Shown here: positions 46,563 through 53,843 of the stretch, one piece after another
Layout of the letters: each line of letters starts with the position of its first letter
How positions within the stretch are numbered: the first letter of the stretch is position 1
NCBI GenBank assembly: GCA_900078405.1
Contig: FLTS01000001.1
Coordinates: 558,001-622,000 of the forward strand
Direction of reading: 5' to 3'
From: an uncultured Stenotrophomonas sp.
GTDB lineage: Bacteria; Pseudomonadota; Gammaproteobacteria; Xanthomonadales; Xanthomonadaceae
Length of the DNA stretch: 64,000 bases
Made by a program: the position numbers and the translations under genes
Notes under the pieces: generated by a model
Databases searched by the model: none
What the model saw: only the letters and a program-made list of their open reading frames with translations
Told to the model about the DNA's origin: nothing

Positions 46563-47095
46563 ACCGACACGACGCCGGCCACGAAAGCGAACACGAGCAC
46601 GACGAACTGGCCGCGCGCCTGCGCCAGCTGCCGTCCGAACGTTTGCCGCCTGCCTCGGCCTGGCAGGGCATCGCCGCGCACCTGCGGGAAGAACCGCGCC
46701 ACCGGCCAGCGGCCATTGCCACGCCGGTGCGGCACCGCCGTCGCTGGCTGCCCATCGCCGCAGCGGCCGCTGTCGCGGCACTGGCGCTGCTGGGGCCCGG
46801 TCGCTGGTGGGAACTACACGAGCGGTCGCCGGCGCCGCTGGAGTCGCCGCTGGAGATGCAGGCCGATGCGCTCGCCGACCAATACCGGCAGGCGATCGCG
46901 GCGATCCCGCAGGACACCGTGCCCGCCGAACTCGTTCCCGCGCTGCACGAACTCGATGCCAGCGCCGCCGGCATCCGCTCGGCGATCGCGCAGAGCCCCG
47001 ATGCCGGCTTCCTGCTCGGGCAACTGCGGCGCACCTATGCGCTGCGCCTGGAACTCACCCGGCAGGGCCTCGCCGCCGCCGGTCTTGTCACCTGA
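46559..47095 (+). CDS. membrane protein in anti-sigma factor position
   Basis: A 178-residue protein. The cytoplasmic N-terminus is rich in H, E and D (NRHDAGHESEHEHDELAARL); one helix (WLPIAAAAAVAALALLGPG) and a periplasmic C-terminal domain of about 85 residues follow. The cysteine zinc motif of many anti-sigma factors (HxxxCxxC) is absent, so the role rests on the overlap with the sigma gene and on topology. A cluster of histidines might bind metal instead. Confidence 0.7.
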   Translation: MNRHDAGHESEHEHDELAARLRQLPSERLPPASAWQGIAAHLREEPRHRPAAIATPVRHRRRWLPIAAAAAVAALALLGPGRWWELHERSPAPLESPLEMQADALADQYRQAIAAIPQDTVPAELVPALHELDASAAGIRSAIAQSPDAGFLLGQLRRTYALRLELTRQGLAAAGLVT

Positions 47096-47107
47096 AGGAG
47101 AACCACC

Positions 47108-48001
47108 ATGAATGTTTCCATGCGACATCTGCTGGCCGCCATCGCGCTGCTGGCCCCCTTGGCGCCGGCACTGGCGCAGACCACGGTCAACGAACACCAC
47201 GCGCTGTCCAGCGGCGGGCGGGTCGAGATCAGCAACGTCGCCGGCTCGGTGAGCGTGCGCGGCTGGGACCGCAACGAAGTGCAACTGACCGGCACGCTCG
47301 GCGAGGGCCAGCGGCTGGACGTGCAGAACAGCGCCAACCGCGTGCAGCTGAAGGTGGTGTACCCGCGCAACGGCCGCAACAGCCGCGGCGCGGTGCTGGA
47401 ACTGCGGGTGCCGCGCGGCAGCGAGCTGCAGGCCGGCACGGTCAGCGCCGCGCTGGACGTGGCCGAGGTCGACCTGCGCCGGCTGCAGGCCAGCACCGTC
47501 AGCGGTGGCATCACCGCCGGCGGGCAGGCTGCCGAGGCCAGCTTCAACACCGTCAGCGGCGCGATCCGTTCGCAACTGCGGACCCCGCGGCTGGAACTGC
47601 GCTCGGTCAGCGGCACGATCAACGCGGCGGGCAGCAGCGGCGGCGAGGTGGCGGCCAACTCGGTCAGCGGCGCGATCGACCTCGATCTGTCCGCGGTGCA
47701 GCGGCTCAACGCCGAAACCGTGTCCGGCAGCCTCGGTGTGCGCAGCGCCGGCCTGCAGCCGGGCGGCCGTATCAGCCTGCAGACGGTGAGCGCGCCGATC
47801 TCGCTGACCCTTCCGGCGCGCACCTCGGCGCAGCTGAAGGTCAGCAGCTTCAGCGGCAGCATCCGTTCGGACGTGGGCGAGGTCGAACGCCCGCGCTACG
47901 GCCCGGGCAGCCACCTCGATGCGCGCCTCGGCGGTGGTGATGGCGACATCTCCATCAATTCGCATTCGGGCAACGTGCGGGTGGACCTCGGCGCGCGCTG
48001 A
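47108..48001 (+). CDS. exported DUF4097-type beta-helix protein
   Basis: A 297-residue protein with a signal peptide (HLLAAIALLAPLAPALAQ). The mature part consists of repeated short strands with the motif TVSGxI/xSVSGxI (ASTVSGGITAG, NTVSGAIRS, RSVSGTINA, NSVSGAIDLD, ETVSGSLGV, NSHSGNVRVD), which is the pattern of DUF4097 adhesin-like beta-solenoids. It is third in the sigma/anti-sigma operon, 12 bases after the preceding gene. It is a plausible output or sensor of that regulon. Confidence 0.8.
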   Translation: MNVSMRHLLAAIALLAPLAPALAQTTVNEHHALSSGGRVEISNVAGSVSVRGWDRNEVQLTGTLGEGQRLDVQNSANRVQLKVVYPRNGRNSRGAVLELRVPRGSELQAGTVSAALDVAEVDLRRLQASTVSGGITAGGQAAEASFNTVSGAIRSQLRTPRLELRSVSGTINAAGSSGGEVAANSVSGAIDLDLSAVQRLNAETVSGSLGVRSAGLQPGGRISLQTVSAPISLTLPARTSAQLKVSSFSGSIRSDVGEVERPRYGPGSHLDARLGGGDGDISINSHSGNVRVDLGAR

Positions 48002-48062
48002 GCCGGATCGAACGGAGGACGGGCGGCTACAATCGGCGCTTTGCCACATCACTGGAGTCACC

Positions 48063-48395
48063 ATGCCCACTTCCTCCTGCCCGCAGTGTTCGCTGGAAAA
48101 CGTCTATCCCGACGGCGCGCTGTGGGTTTGCGCCGACTGCGGCCATGAATGGTCGCCGGACGAAGCGGCGGCAAGCGCACCGGTGGTGCGTGACAGCAAC
48201 GGCAACGTGCTGGTGGCCGGCGATACCGTCACCGTCATCAAGGACCTGAAGGTCAAGGGCTCGTCGATCCCGCTCAAGCAGGGCACGGTGATCCGCAACA
48301 TCCGCCTGGTCGAGGACGACGCCGAGCACATTGAAGGCAACTCGGACAAGATCAAGGGGCTGGTGCTGAAGACCTGCTTCCTGCGCAAGGCCTGA
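48063..48395 (+). CDS. yjdM: PhnA (YjdM) family zinc-ribbon protein
   Basis: A 110-residue protein with a zinc ribbon CPQC (6-9) and CADC (23-26) near the N-terminus, and the family core DSNGNVLVAGDTVTVIKDLKVKGSS...LKQGTVIRNIRLV. Members were named PhnA after phosphonate use in E. coli, but a direct phosphonate role is not established for YjdM. It is probably monocistronic, with a palindromic repeat downstream. Confidence 0.92.
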   Translation: MPTSSCPQCSLENVYPDGALWVCADCGHEWSPDEAAASAPVVRDSNGNVLVAGDTVTVIKDLKVKGSSIPLKQGTVIRNIRLVEDDAEHIEGNSDKIKGLVLKTCFLRKA

Positions 48396-48442
48396 GCATT
48401 TTGCGGATGCGGGCGTGCTCCGCATGGGATATGCGTCGGGAA

Positions 48443-48519
48443 AGCCCCGTGCGGGGCAAGCCCCACACCTACGGCTTTCGCCTTGCTTTCGTAGATGCGG
48501 GGCTTGCCCCGCATGGGGC
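48443..48519. repeat. palindromic repeat, GTAGA(T)GCGGGG family, inward-facing pair
   Basis: The left arm reads AGCCCCGTGCGGGGCAAGCC ending CACCTAC; the right arm reads GTAGATGCGGGGCTTGCCCC ending GCATGGGGC. The two are reverse complements, but the GTAG/CTAC edges face the centre, opposite to the copies at 43823 and 56033. It could represent halves of two neighbouring elements. Confidence 0.8.
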
Positions 48520-48577
48520 CTTGCCGAGCAAGCCATGGCGCCCATGGTTTTCGTGAATCCGTGACTTCGCGGGGGAT

Positions 48578-49666
48578 TCAGCGCGACGCGTGGCGGGCGC
48601 TGATGCGGCGCAGGCTGTCGAGCTTGGACTGGTAGGCCGCGCGCACCGGGTCGGTGCCACCCAGCTCGCGGGCGCGCGCCATCTCGCGCATCGCGCGACG
48701 GTTGTCGCCTTTGAGGAAATAGGCCCGCGCCAGCCCGAAGTGGAACTGGTGGGCGTTGCCGTACAGGCGGATGGCGTGGCGGTAGGCGGCCACGGCCTGC
48801 GCATAGTCGCCGCGGCGCTCGGCCGTCACGCCCTGCATGAACTGGTAGAACGGATCGCGCGCGTGCACGCGCTGCAGGCGCATGGCCAGCCGCGCGGCCT
48901 GCTGCTCCCTGCCGATGCGGTGGTACAGCGCGCTGGCGTTGGACAATGCCGAGGCCAGCATCGGGTCCTCCTGCAGCGCGTTGTCGAGGGCGCGGGCGGC
49001 CGCATCGAGGTTGCCGGTGCGGGTTTCCAGCACGCCCAGGTTGTTCCACGCCGGCGCGAAGTGCGGGTCCATCTGCAGTGCCATCCGCAGGTGGGCGCGC
49101 GCGCCTTCGCCGTCGCGTGCGGCCATCAATTCGGCGCCACGGTTGTTGTAGAAGTGGGCCAGCGCGCGCTGGTCGGATATCGGCTGCGGCCCTCGGCGGT
49201 CGTAGAGCACGTTCTGGTCCAGGTCCAGCGTCGCGCGGCGGCCGTCCACGCGCAGGCCGACGTTGACGTGGCCGGCATTGTAGATCAGGCCTTGTTCCTG
49301 GTACCAGCCGACCACCTGCCCGACTTCCTGCATGTGCGCCTCCAGCCCGGCCTCGCGCGCCAGCGCGACGAACAGCAGGGTGAAGGACAGGCAGTTGGCG
49401 CGCTGCTGCGCCCAGGTTTCGGCCACGGTCAGGGTGGCCGTGGTGTCGTATTGCAGGCTCGGTATCTCCGGGTGCCGCGGCTGGAACACCATTTCCACCA
49501 GCCGCTGCAGGCGCCTGTCGGATGCGTTGGTGTCGTGGATCACCTGTTCCTGCAATTGCTGGCGCAGTTCGGCGGGAATCGCCATCACCTGCTCGGGGGA
49601 GGGCGGCACGGCGGGCGGGGCCGTGGTGATGGCGGCAAGCAGGGCGAAGGCATTCCAACCGATCAT
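48578..49666 (-). CDS. transglutaminase-like TPR repeat protein
   Basis: A 362-residue exported or membrane-tethered protein (MIGWNAFALLAAITTAPP leader). The N-terminal transglutaminase-type domain has a cysteine in QRANCLSFTLLFVALAREAGLEA, a histidine in GHVNVGLRV and an aspartate in ATLDLDQNV, compatible with a Cys-His-Asp triad. Four or so TPR repeats follow (AHLRMALQMDPHFAPAWNNLGVLE; ALDNALQEDPMLASALSNASALY; and further). Substrate and partner are unknown. Confidence 0.8.
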   Translation of the reverse strand: MIGWNAFALLAAITTAPPAVPPSPEQVMAIPAELRQQLQEQVIHDTNASDRRLQRLVEMVFQPRHPEIPSLQYDTTATLTVAETWAQQRANCLSFTLLFVALAREAGLEAHMQEVGQVVGWYQEQGLIYNAGHVNVGLRVDGRRATLDLDQNVLYDRRGPQPISDQRALAHFYNNRGAELMAARDGEGARAHLRMALQMDPHFAPAWNNLGVLETRTGNLDAAARALDNALQEDPMLASALSNASALYHRIGREQQAARLAMRLQRVHARDPFYQFMQGVTAERRGDYAQAVAAYRHAIRLYGNAHQFHFGLARAYFLKGDNRRAMREMARARELGGTDPVRAAYQSKLDSLRRISARHASR

Positions 49667-49933
49667 GACCGATACCCGGAAGGTTGCTGCGGCCTAGCCA
49701 GTGTATGCCTTTCGCCGGTGCCCGGAGGAAATCCACAGGCGGTGTGGATGGATGCCCGGCAAGCTTGTGGATAACCGTTGGCGGCGCCCGTGCCGCGGGC
49801 GGTTGCGGGTACTGGCGAGGTTTTCGCCAGGCCGGCGCGCGGCTGCTCCGGCGGTGGTCTGCTAGTATCCGCGGCCCCGACGCGATGCCGGCCACTTCCG
49901 GGCCTTTCCGCCAGCCGGCGCCTTCCTCCGACC
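49667..49933. other. intergenic region between the TPR gene and thpR
   Basis: 267 bases between divergent start codons. No gene or strong hairpin was seen. A segment CTGCTAGTATCCGC (49859-49872), with TAGTAT like a -10 box, lies about 65 bases before the thpR ATG. Confidence 0.35.
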
Positions 49934-50521
49934 ATGACGAAGTTCCTTCCTTCCGCCGAAGCGCAGCTGTCGCTGGGTTTCGGCGGCGACATCCCGACCG
50001 AGCGCCTGTTCTTCGCGGTGATGCCCGATGCCATCACTGCTGCGCGCATCGCCGAACTGGCCGATGGCCTGCGTGGGGAACACGGGCTGGACGGCCGGCC
50101 GCTGGCACGCGAGCGCCTGCACGTCACCATGCATCATCTGGGCGACTACGCCGGCCTGCCGCCGGGGCTGCTGGCCAGGGCGCAGCAGGCCGCGGCGCGG
50201 GTGCGCCTGCCCGCGTTCGAGGTCTGCTTCGACCAGGTGGGCAGCTTCAGTGGCAGCCGCCAGCATCCGTTCGTGCTGCGCAGCGAGCATGGTGCCGAAC
50301 TGCTGCACGACCTGCACCGGGAGCTGGCGCGTTGCCTGCAGGGCGTTGGCGGCAAGCCGGAGCCGGCGTTCACCCCGCACCTGACCCTGCTCTACGACCG
50401 GTGCCGGCTGCCACTGCAACCGGTGCAGCCGATGCGCTGGCTGGTGCGCGAGTTCGTGTTGATCCGCAGCTACCTCGGGCAGACCCGCTACCAGCTGGAA
50501 GGGCGCTGGGCGCTGGGTTGA
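49934..50521 (+). CDS. thpR: RNA 2',3'-cyclic phosphodiesterase (2H family)
   Basis: A 195-residue protein of the 2H phosphoesterase family. Two HxT/S motifs are visible: HVTMHHLG and HLTLLYD, about 85 residues apart, with FFAVMPD and QVGSFSGS (PVxxFxS-like) in the expected places. ThpR opens 2',3'-cyclic phosphate ends of RNA. The start is ATG at 49934; frames open upstream are not conserved. It is followed by a palindromic repeat. Confidence 0.92.
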   Translation: MTKFLPSAEAQLSLGFGGDIPTERLFFAVMPDAITAARIAELADGLRGEHGLDGRPLARERLHVTMHHLGDYAGLPPGLLARAQQAAARVRLPAFEVCFDQVGSFSGSRQHPFVLRSEHGAELLHDLHRELARCLQGVGGKPEPAFTPHLTLLYDRCRLPLQPVQPMRWLVREFVLIRSYLGQTRYQLEGRWALG

Positions 50522-50543
50522 AGCCGGCCACGAAGCGTGTTTC

Positions 50544-50613
50544 CGTAGGGGCGACGTGAGTCGCGACCGGGACTTTTCCGGTGAAACCCGGTCGCGACCC
50601 ACCTCGCTCCTGC
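50544..50613. repeat. palindromic repeat, GTAGGAGCG family (degenerate copy)
   Basis: Arms CGTAGGGGCGACGTGAGTCG and GTCGCGACCCACCTCGCTCC ending TGC. Several arm mismatches (GGGG for GGAG, CCC for CTC) show it is older or decayed. The element lies between thpR and the HD-domain gene, ending 17 bases before the latter's ATG. Confidence 0.82.
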
Positions 50614-50630
50614 ACTCCCGGAATGCCCGC

Positions 50631-51233
50631 ATGGATGACCTGATCCCATTCACCCTGCCTCCCGGCCAACTGGCCGAGATAGCGGCCGCGCATGCGCAGC
50701 CGCCGCGCGCCTACCACCACTTCGGCCATGTGCAGGCGTTGCTGCGGCATTTCCACGACGTCGACGCCGGCCCCGGTTGGCGGCAGCCGCGCGAAGTGGC
50801 GCTGGCGATGCTGTACCACGATGCGGTCTACGAGGCCGGGCGCGGCGACAACGAGCTGCGCTCGGCGCAGCTTGCGCGCGAATCGATCGCACGCTGGCTG
50901 CCGGATGCCGGCATCGATGCCGGGCGGGTGGTGCAGCTGATCGAGCTCACCGCACGCCACGGCAGCCTGCGCGGCGATGAACTGGATGCCGACGCGGCGC
51001 TGTTCCTGGACAGCGACATGGCCATCCTCGGCGCGCCGCCGGAGGTATTCGACGCCTACGACCGCGGCATCGCCGAGGAATACCGCGGCAAGGTGCCGGG
51101 CTTCCTGTTCCGCATCAACCGCCGTCGCTTCCTGAAGGGCGTGCTGGCGCAACCGCGCATCTTCTTCAGCGATTTCTTCCACGTGCGCCTGGATGTGCAG
51201 GCGCGGGAGAACCTGCGCAGGGCCACGCGATAG
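50631..51233 (+). CDS. HD-domain (metal-dependent phosphohydrolase) protein
   Basis: A 200-residue protein with a helical HD fold: AYHHFGHVQALL, then LYHDAVYEAG (the HD pair) and SAQLARESI. The pattern fits predicted HD-superfamily hydrolases that act on nucleotides or phosphate esters. An upstream in-frame ATG at 50556 would be read through the repeat; ATG at 50631 is preferred. The substrate is unknown. The gene ends about 90 bases before the small cysteine-rich protein gene. Confidence 0.85.
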   Translation: MDDLIPFTLPPGQLAEIAAAHAQPPRAYHHFGHVQALLRHFHDVDAGPGWRQPREVALAMLYHDAVYEAGRGDNELRSAQLARESIARWLPDAGIDAGRVVQLIELTARHGSLRGDELDADAALFLDSDMAILGAPPEVFDAYDRGIAEEYRGKVPGFLFRINRRRFLKGVLAQPRIFFSDFFHVRLDVQARENLRRATR

Positions 51234-51323
51234 GGCAGTGGTGCGGGTGCGGTTTTCCGGCTTTCCGCGTCTGCATTGCCTGCGGACATAGAATTGCGGC
51301 ATGCGTTTCGTTGAATTGCCGAG

Positions 51324-51518
51324 TTGTCCGCCGTGATCATCCCGATTCCCGCTGTCGATCCAGATCCAAGACCCTTGCCGCCGGAGGAGCCGGGGCCCAA
51401 CGAATGCTGCGGCAGCGGTTGCCCGCTGTGCGTGCTGGACCTGTATGCCGACGAGCTGGTGCGCTACCGGCAGGCGCTGGCCGAGTGGAAGCGGCGGCAC
51501 CCGGAAGCGGAAGGCTGA
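51324..51518 (+). CDS. oxidoreductase-like domain protein (small Cys-rich)
   Basis: A 64-residue protein (if started at TTG 51324; GTG 51333 is equally possible) with the motif CCGSGCPLCVLDLYADEL, that is, five cysteines in a short span, characteristic of the oxidoreductase-like (Oxidored-like) domain. The N-terminus is proline-rich (VDPDPRPLPPEEPGP). It probably binds metal or an Fe-S cluster; the role is unknown. Confidence 0.82.
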   Translation: MSAVIIPIPAVDPDPRPLPPEEPGPNECCGSGCPLCVLDLYADELVRYRQALAEWKRRHPEAEG

Positions 51519-51600
51519 GCACGCAACGCTCCCCATGCGGGTAGGCTGGCACCCCGTTGCCGATTCCCGGATCACCTTGGACACGACTTTTTCCCTGCCC

Positions 51601-52209
51601 ATGCGGTTGAAGCGATGTGTGGCCCTGTCCACCCTGGCCGCGTTGCTGCTGTTCGCCGCCACCGCGATATGGCTGCAATTCGCGCGCGACGACCTGGACT
51701 GGGTGCGCGCCACCCTCAGCCTGTACCTGCACGGGCCGCACGGCCTGCTGCTGCGTACGGCCTATTGCGTGCTGGCCGCGGGCATGGCCGTGCTGGCGCT
51801 GGCCCTGTACGCGGACATGCGTGGCCCGGCACGCCGCGGCTTGCCGCTGGCGCTGTTCTGCATGGCCGGGTTGGGACTGGCCACGGTGGCGGTGGGTGAC
51901 AGCTGGTTGCCGGAGCACGCGCCGCTGCTGGCGCCGCTGGTGCATGGGCTGGCGGCGCAGACCGCGTTCCTGTGCGTCACCGTGGCGATGCTGCTGCAGG
52001 CGTGGTGCTTCGATCGCGATGCGCGCTGGCAGGGCCGGCACCGGCTGGCGTGGTGGTGGGCATGGCTGGCGTTCGCCGGCCTGTGGCTGCATGTGCTCTG
52101 GCGCGACAGCCCGCGCGGGCTGGGGCAGAAACTGGTGATCGCGCTGGTGGTGGGTTGGCTGGCATGGGCCGCCATGCGCCTGTGGCGGCAGGCGCGAAGT
52201 AACGGCTGA
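51601..52209 (+). CDS. DUF998 membrane protein (first of two in the window)
   Basis: A 202-residue membrane protein with six or so hydrophobic segments: ALSTLAALLLFAATAIWLQF, LLLRTAYCVLAAGMAVLALALYADM, GLPLALFCMAGLGLATVAVGDSW, LLAPLVHGLAAQTAFLCVTVAMLLQAW and others. The placing of short polar loops (YLHGPHG, DSWLPEHAP) fits DUF998. Starts at 51535 or 51601 are possible. A second, less similar DUF998-like gene lies at 62542. The function is unknown. Confidence 0.72.
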   Translation: MRLKRCVALSTLAALLLFAATAIWLQFARDDLDWVRATLSLYLHGPHGLLLRTAYCVLAAGMAVLALALYADMRGPARRGLPLALFCMAGLGLATVAVGDSWLPEHAPLLAPLVHGLAAQTAFLCVTVAMLLQAWCFDRDARWQGRHRLAWWWAWLAFAGLWLHVLWRDSPRGLGQKLVIALVVGWLAWAAMRLWRQARSNG

Positions 52210-52258
52210 AACCGCAGGTTCGCGGCACAATGGCGGCCACATTCATCGGAGGCAACCC

Positions 52259-52606
52259 ATGATCGAACGCTACGACACCGGCCCGCGCATGTCGGAAATG
52301 ATCGTCCACCACGGCGTGGCCTACCTGGCCGGGCAGGTGCCGGAGGACACCGGCGCCGACATCGTCGGCCAGACCGAGCAGGTGCTGCAGGCCATCGACG
52401 ACCTGCTGCGGCTGGCGCCGACCGACAAGAGCCACATCCTGCGCGCGGAGATCTTCCTGGCCGACATGGCCGATTTCGCCGGCATGAACGAGGCCTGGGA
52501 CAAGTGGGTGCCGCAGGGCGCCACCCCGGCGCGCGCCACGGTGCAGGCCAAGCTGGCCAACCCGGAGTGGAAGATCGAGATCGTGATCACCGCGGCGGTG
52601 CCGTAA
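52259..52606 (+). CDS. RidA-family enamine/imine deaminase
   Basis: A 115-residue protein with the RidA pattern: GRxSxx-like MSEMIVHHGVAYLAGQVP, VLQAIDDLLRLAPTDKSHILRAEIFLADM and a C-terminal AKLANPEWKIEIVITAAV. In RidA a conserved arginine (here R96 region ATPARATVQAKL) binds the substrate carboxylate. It hydrolyses reactive 2-aminoacrylate formed by PLP enzymes. The gene starts 49 bases after the previous stop. Confidence 0.88.
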   Translation: MIERYDTGPRMSEMIVHHGVAYLAGQVPEDTGADIVGQTEQVLQAIDDLLRLAPTDKSHILRAEIFLADMADFAGMNEAWDKWVPQGATPARATVQAKLANPEWKIEIVITAAVP

Positions 52607-52623
52607 GCCGACCGCGCCCAACC

Positions 52624-52695
52624 CGCAGGAGCGACGCCAGTCGCGCGGGGGCTCTGCCGGTATAAAGCCTCATCGCGGCTGGCGTCGCTCCTGCA
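52624..52695. repeat. palindromic repeat, GTAGGAGCG family, overlapping the rnfB 3' end
   Basis: Arms CGCAGGAGCGACGCCAGTCG and CATCGCGGCTGGCGTCGCTC ending CTGC. On the minus strand the element encodes the last codons of rnfB (LQERRQPR) and its TGA stop (52670-52672). The edge is CAGGAGCG rather than TAGGAGCG, so the stop is made by the TGA of the inner CGCGATGA segment instead. Confidence 0.88.
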
Positions 52696-53107
52696 AGGGG
52701 TTCAGTTCGATGCAATCCACCGGGCACGGCGGAATGCACAGCTCGCAGCCGGTGCACAGGTCGGCCAGCACGGTATGCATGAACCTGGCGCCGCCGACGA
52801 TGGCGTCCACCGGGCAGGCCTGGATGCATTTGGTGCAGCCGATGCAGTCGGCCTCGATGATGAAGGCCACCTGCGCCGGCTTGTGTTCGCCGCGGCTGCG
52901 GTCGAAGGGCACCACCGGTACGTGGAGGATGTGCGCCAACGCGCGCGCGCCGGTATCGCCGCCCGGCGGGCAGCGCTCCACGCCGGCCTCGCCGCGCGCC
53001 ATCGCTTCGGCGTAAGGGCGACAACCGTCGAAGCCGCATTGCCCGCACTGGGTCTGCGGCAGCATCCGGTCGAGACGTTCGATCAGGTTTTCCGGCGTGT
53101 CCTGCAT
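52670..53107 (-). CDS. rnfB: RnfB-like ferredoxin-type electron transport protein
   Basis: A 145-residue protein. An N-terminal Fe-S domain has CGQCGFDGC (21-29) and a following ERCPPGG; two 4Fe-4S ferredoxin motifs follow, [12 protein letters not shown] and [12 protein letters not shown]. The RnfB family normally has an N-terminal membrane helix, absent here, and no other rnf genes are visible, so it may act as a stand-alone electron carrier. The stop codon lies in a palindromic repeat that codes for the last eight residues. Confidence 0.87.
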   Translation of the reverse strand: MQDTPENLIERLDRMLPQTQCGQCGFDGCRPYAEAMARGEAGVERCPPGGDTGARALAHILHVPVVPFDRSRGEHKPAQVAFIIEADCIGCTKCIQACPVDAIVGGARFMHTVLADLCTGCELCIPPCPVDCIELNPLQERRQPR

Positions 53108-53135
53108 GCGTGGCGTCGGCTGCGCGTCTGTTGTG

Positions 53136-53726
53136 TCAGGGAAGCGGCTTGCCGCGATACCAGCGCTCGTGCGCCAGCGCCAGCATCGGCTTGTCCTCGC
53201 GGCTGTCGCCGTAGGCGTGGATGCGCTGGAAGCGGCTCAGGTCGAACCGCTCGCGGATGTGCGCGACCTTGCGCGGGCCGCAGTCGCCGCCGGCATAGAG
53301 GCCGGTGAGGCGGCCATCCCGCGCTTCCAGCCGGTTGCAGATCAGCTGCAGGCCCAGTTCGTCGCACCACGCCTGCAGGTACAGGTCGATGGAGGCGGTC
53401 ACCACCACCACCGTGTGGCCCTGTTCGCGGTGCCAGTGGATCTGCTCCAGCATTTCCGGGCGCAGCATGCCGGGCAGGTGTTCGCGGGCGTAGTCGCCGG
53501 CCATCTGCGTGATCTCGCCGGCATGGCGGCCGCTGAACACCTGCGAGGTGACGCGGGCGCGGATGCGCTCGGCCGAAATCAGCTTCAGCCGGTAGGCCAG
53601 CAGCCACGGCCCCAGCCGCCACCACGCCTGAGCATGCTGCTCGGGCGTCGCCACCCGCCGCAGGAAGCGACTGTAGGTGTCGCAGCGGGTGACGGTGTGG
53701 TCGAAATCGAACAGGGCCAGTTGCAT
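53136..53726 (-). CDS. HAD-IB family phosphatase
   Basis: A 196-residue hydrolase. Motif I DFDHTVT has D7 and D9; motif II is VVVTAS; motif III/IV are K in PRKVAHI and [13 protein letters not shown]. This is the phosphoserine-phosphatase-like HAD-IB pattern with a helical cap ([15 protein letters not shown]...). It ends 28 bases before the start of rnfB on the same strand, so the two are probably co-transcribed with the HAD gene first. Confidence 0.87.
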   Translation of the reverse strand: MQLALFDFDHTVTRCDTYSRFLRRVATPEQHAQAWWRLGPWLLAYRLKLISAERIRARVTSQVFSGRHAGEITQMAGDYAREHLPGMLRPEMLEQIHWHREQGHTVVVVTASIDLYLQAWCDELGLQLICNRLEARDGRLTGLYAGGDCGPRKVAHIRERFDLSRFQRIHAYGDSREDKPMLALAHERWYRGKPLP

Positions 53727-53762
53727 GGGAGCCAGCTTTCCGGATGGATGCCTGCCGTACCG

Positions 53763-53833
53763 TGTAGGAGCGACGCAAGTCGCGATGGGGCTTTCCCGCG
53801 GATGCCCGGTCGCGACTTGCGTCGCTCCTACAG
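53763..53833. repeat. palindromic repeat, GTAGGAGCG family, between metG and the HAD gene
   Basis: Arms TGTAGGAGCGACGCAAGTCG and CGACTTGCGTCGCTCCTACA are nearly perfect over at least 19 bases. Centre GATGGGGCTTTCCCGCGGAT. It lies 36 bases upstream of the HAD ATG and 10 bases beyond the metG stop. Confidence 0.92.
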
Positions 53834-53843
53834 GGGAGGGCAG

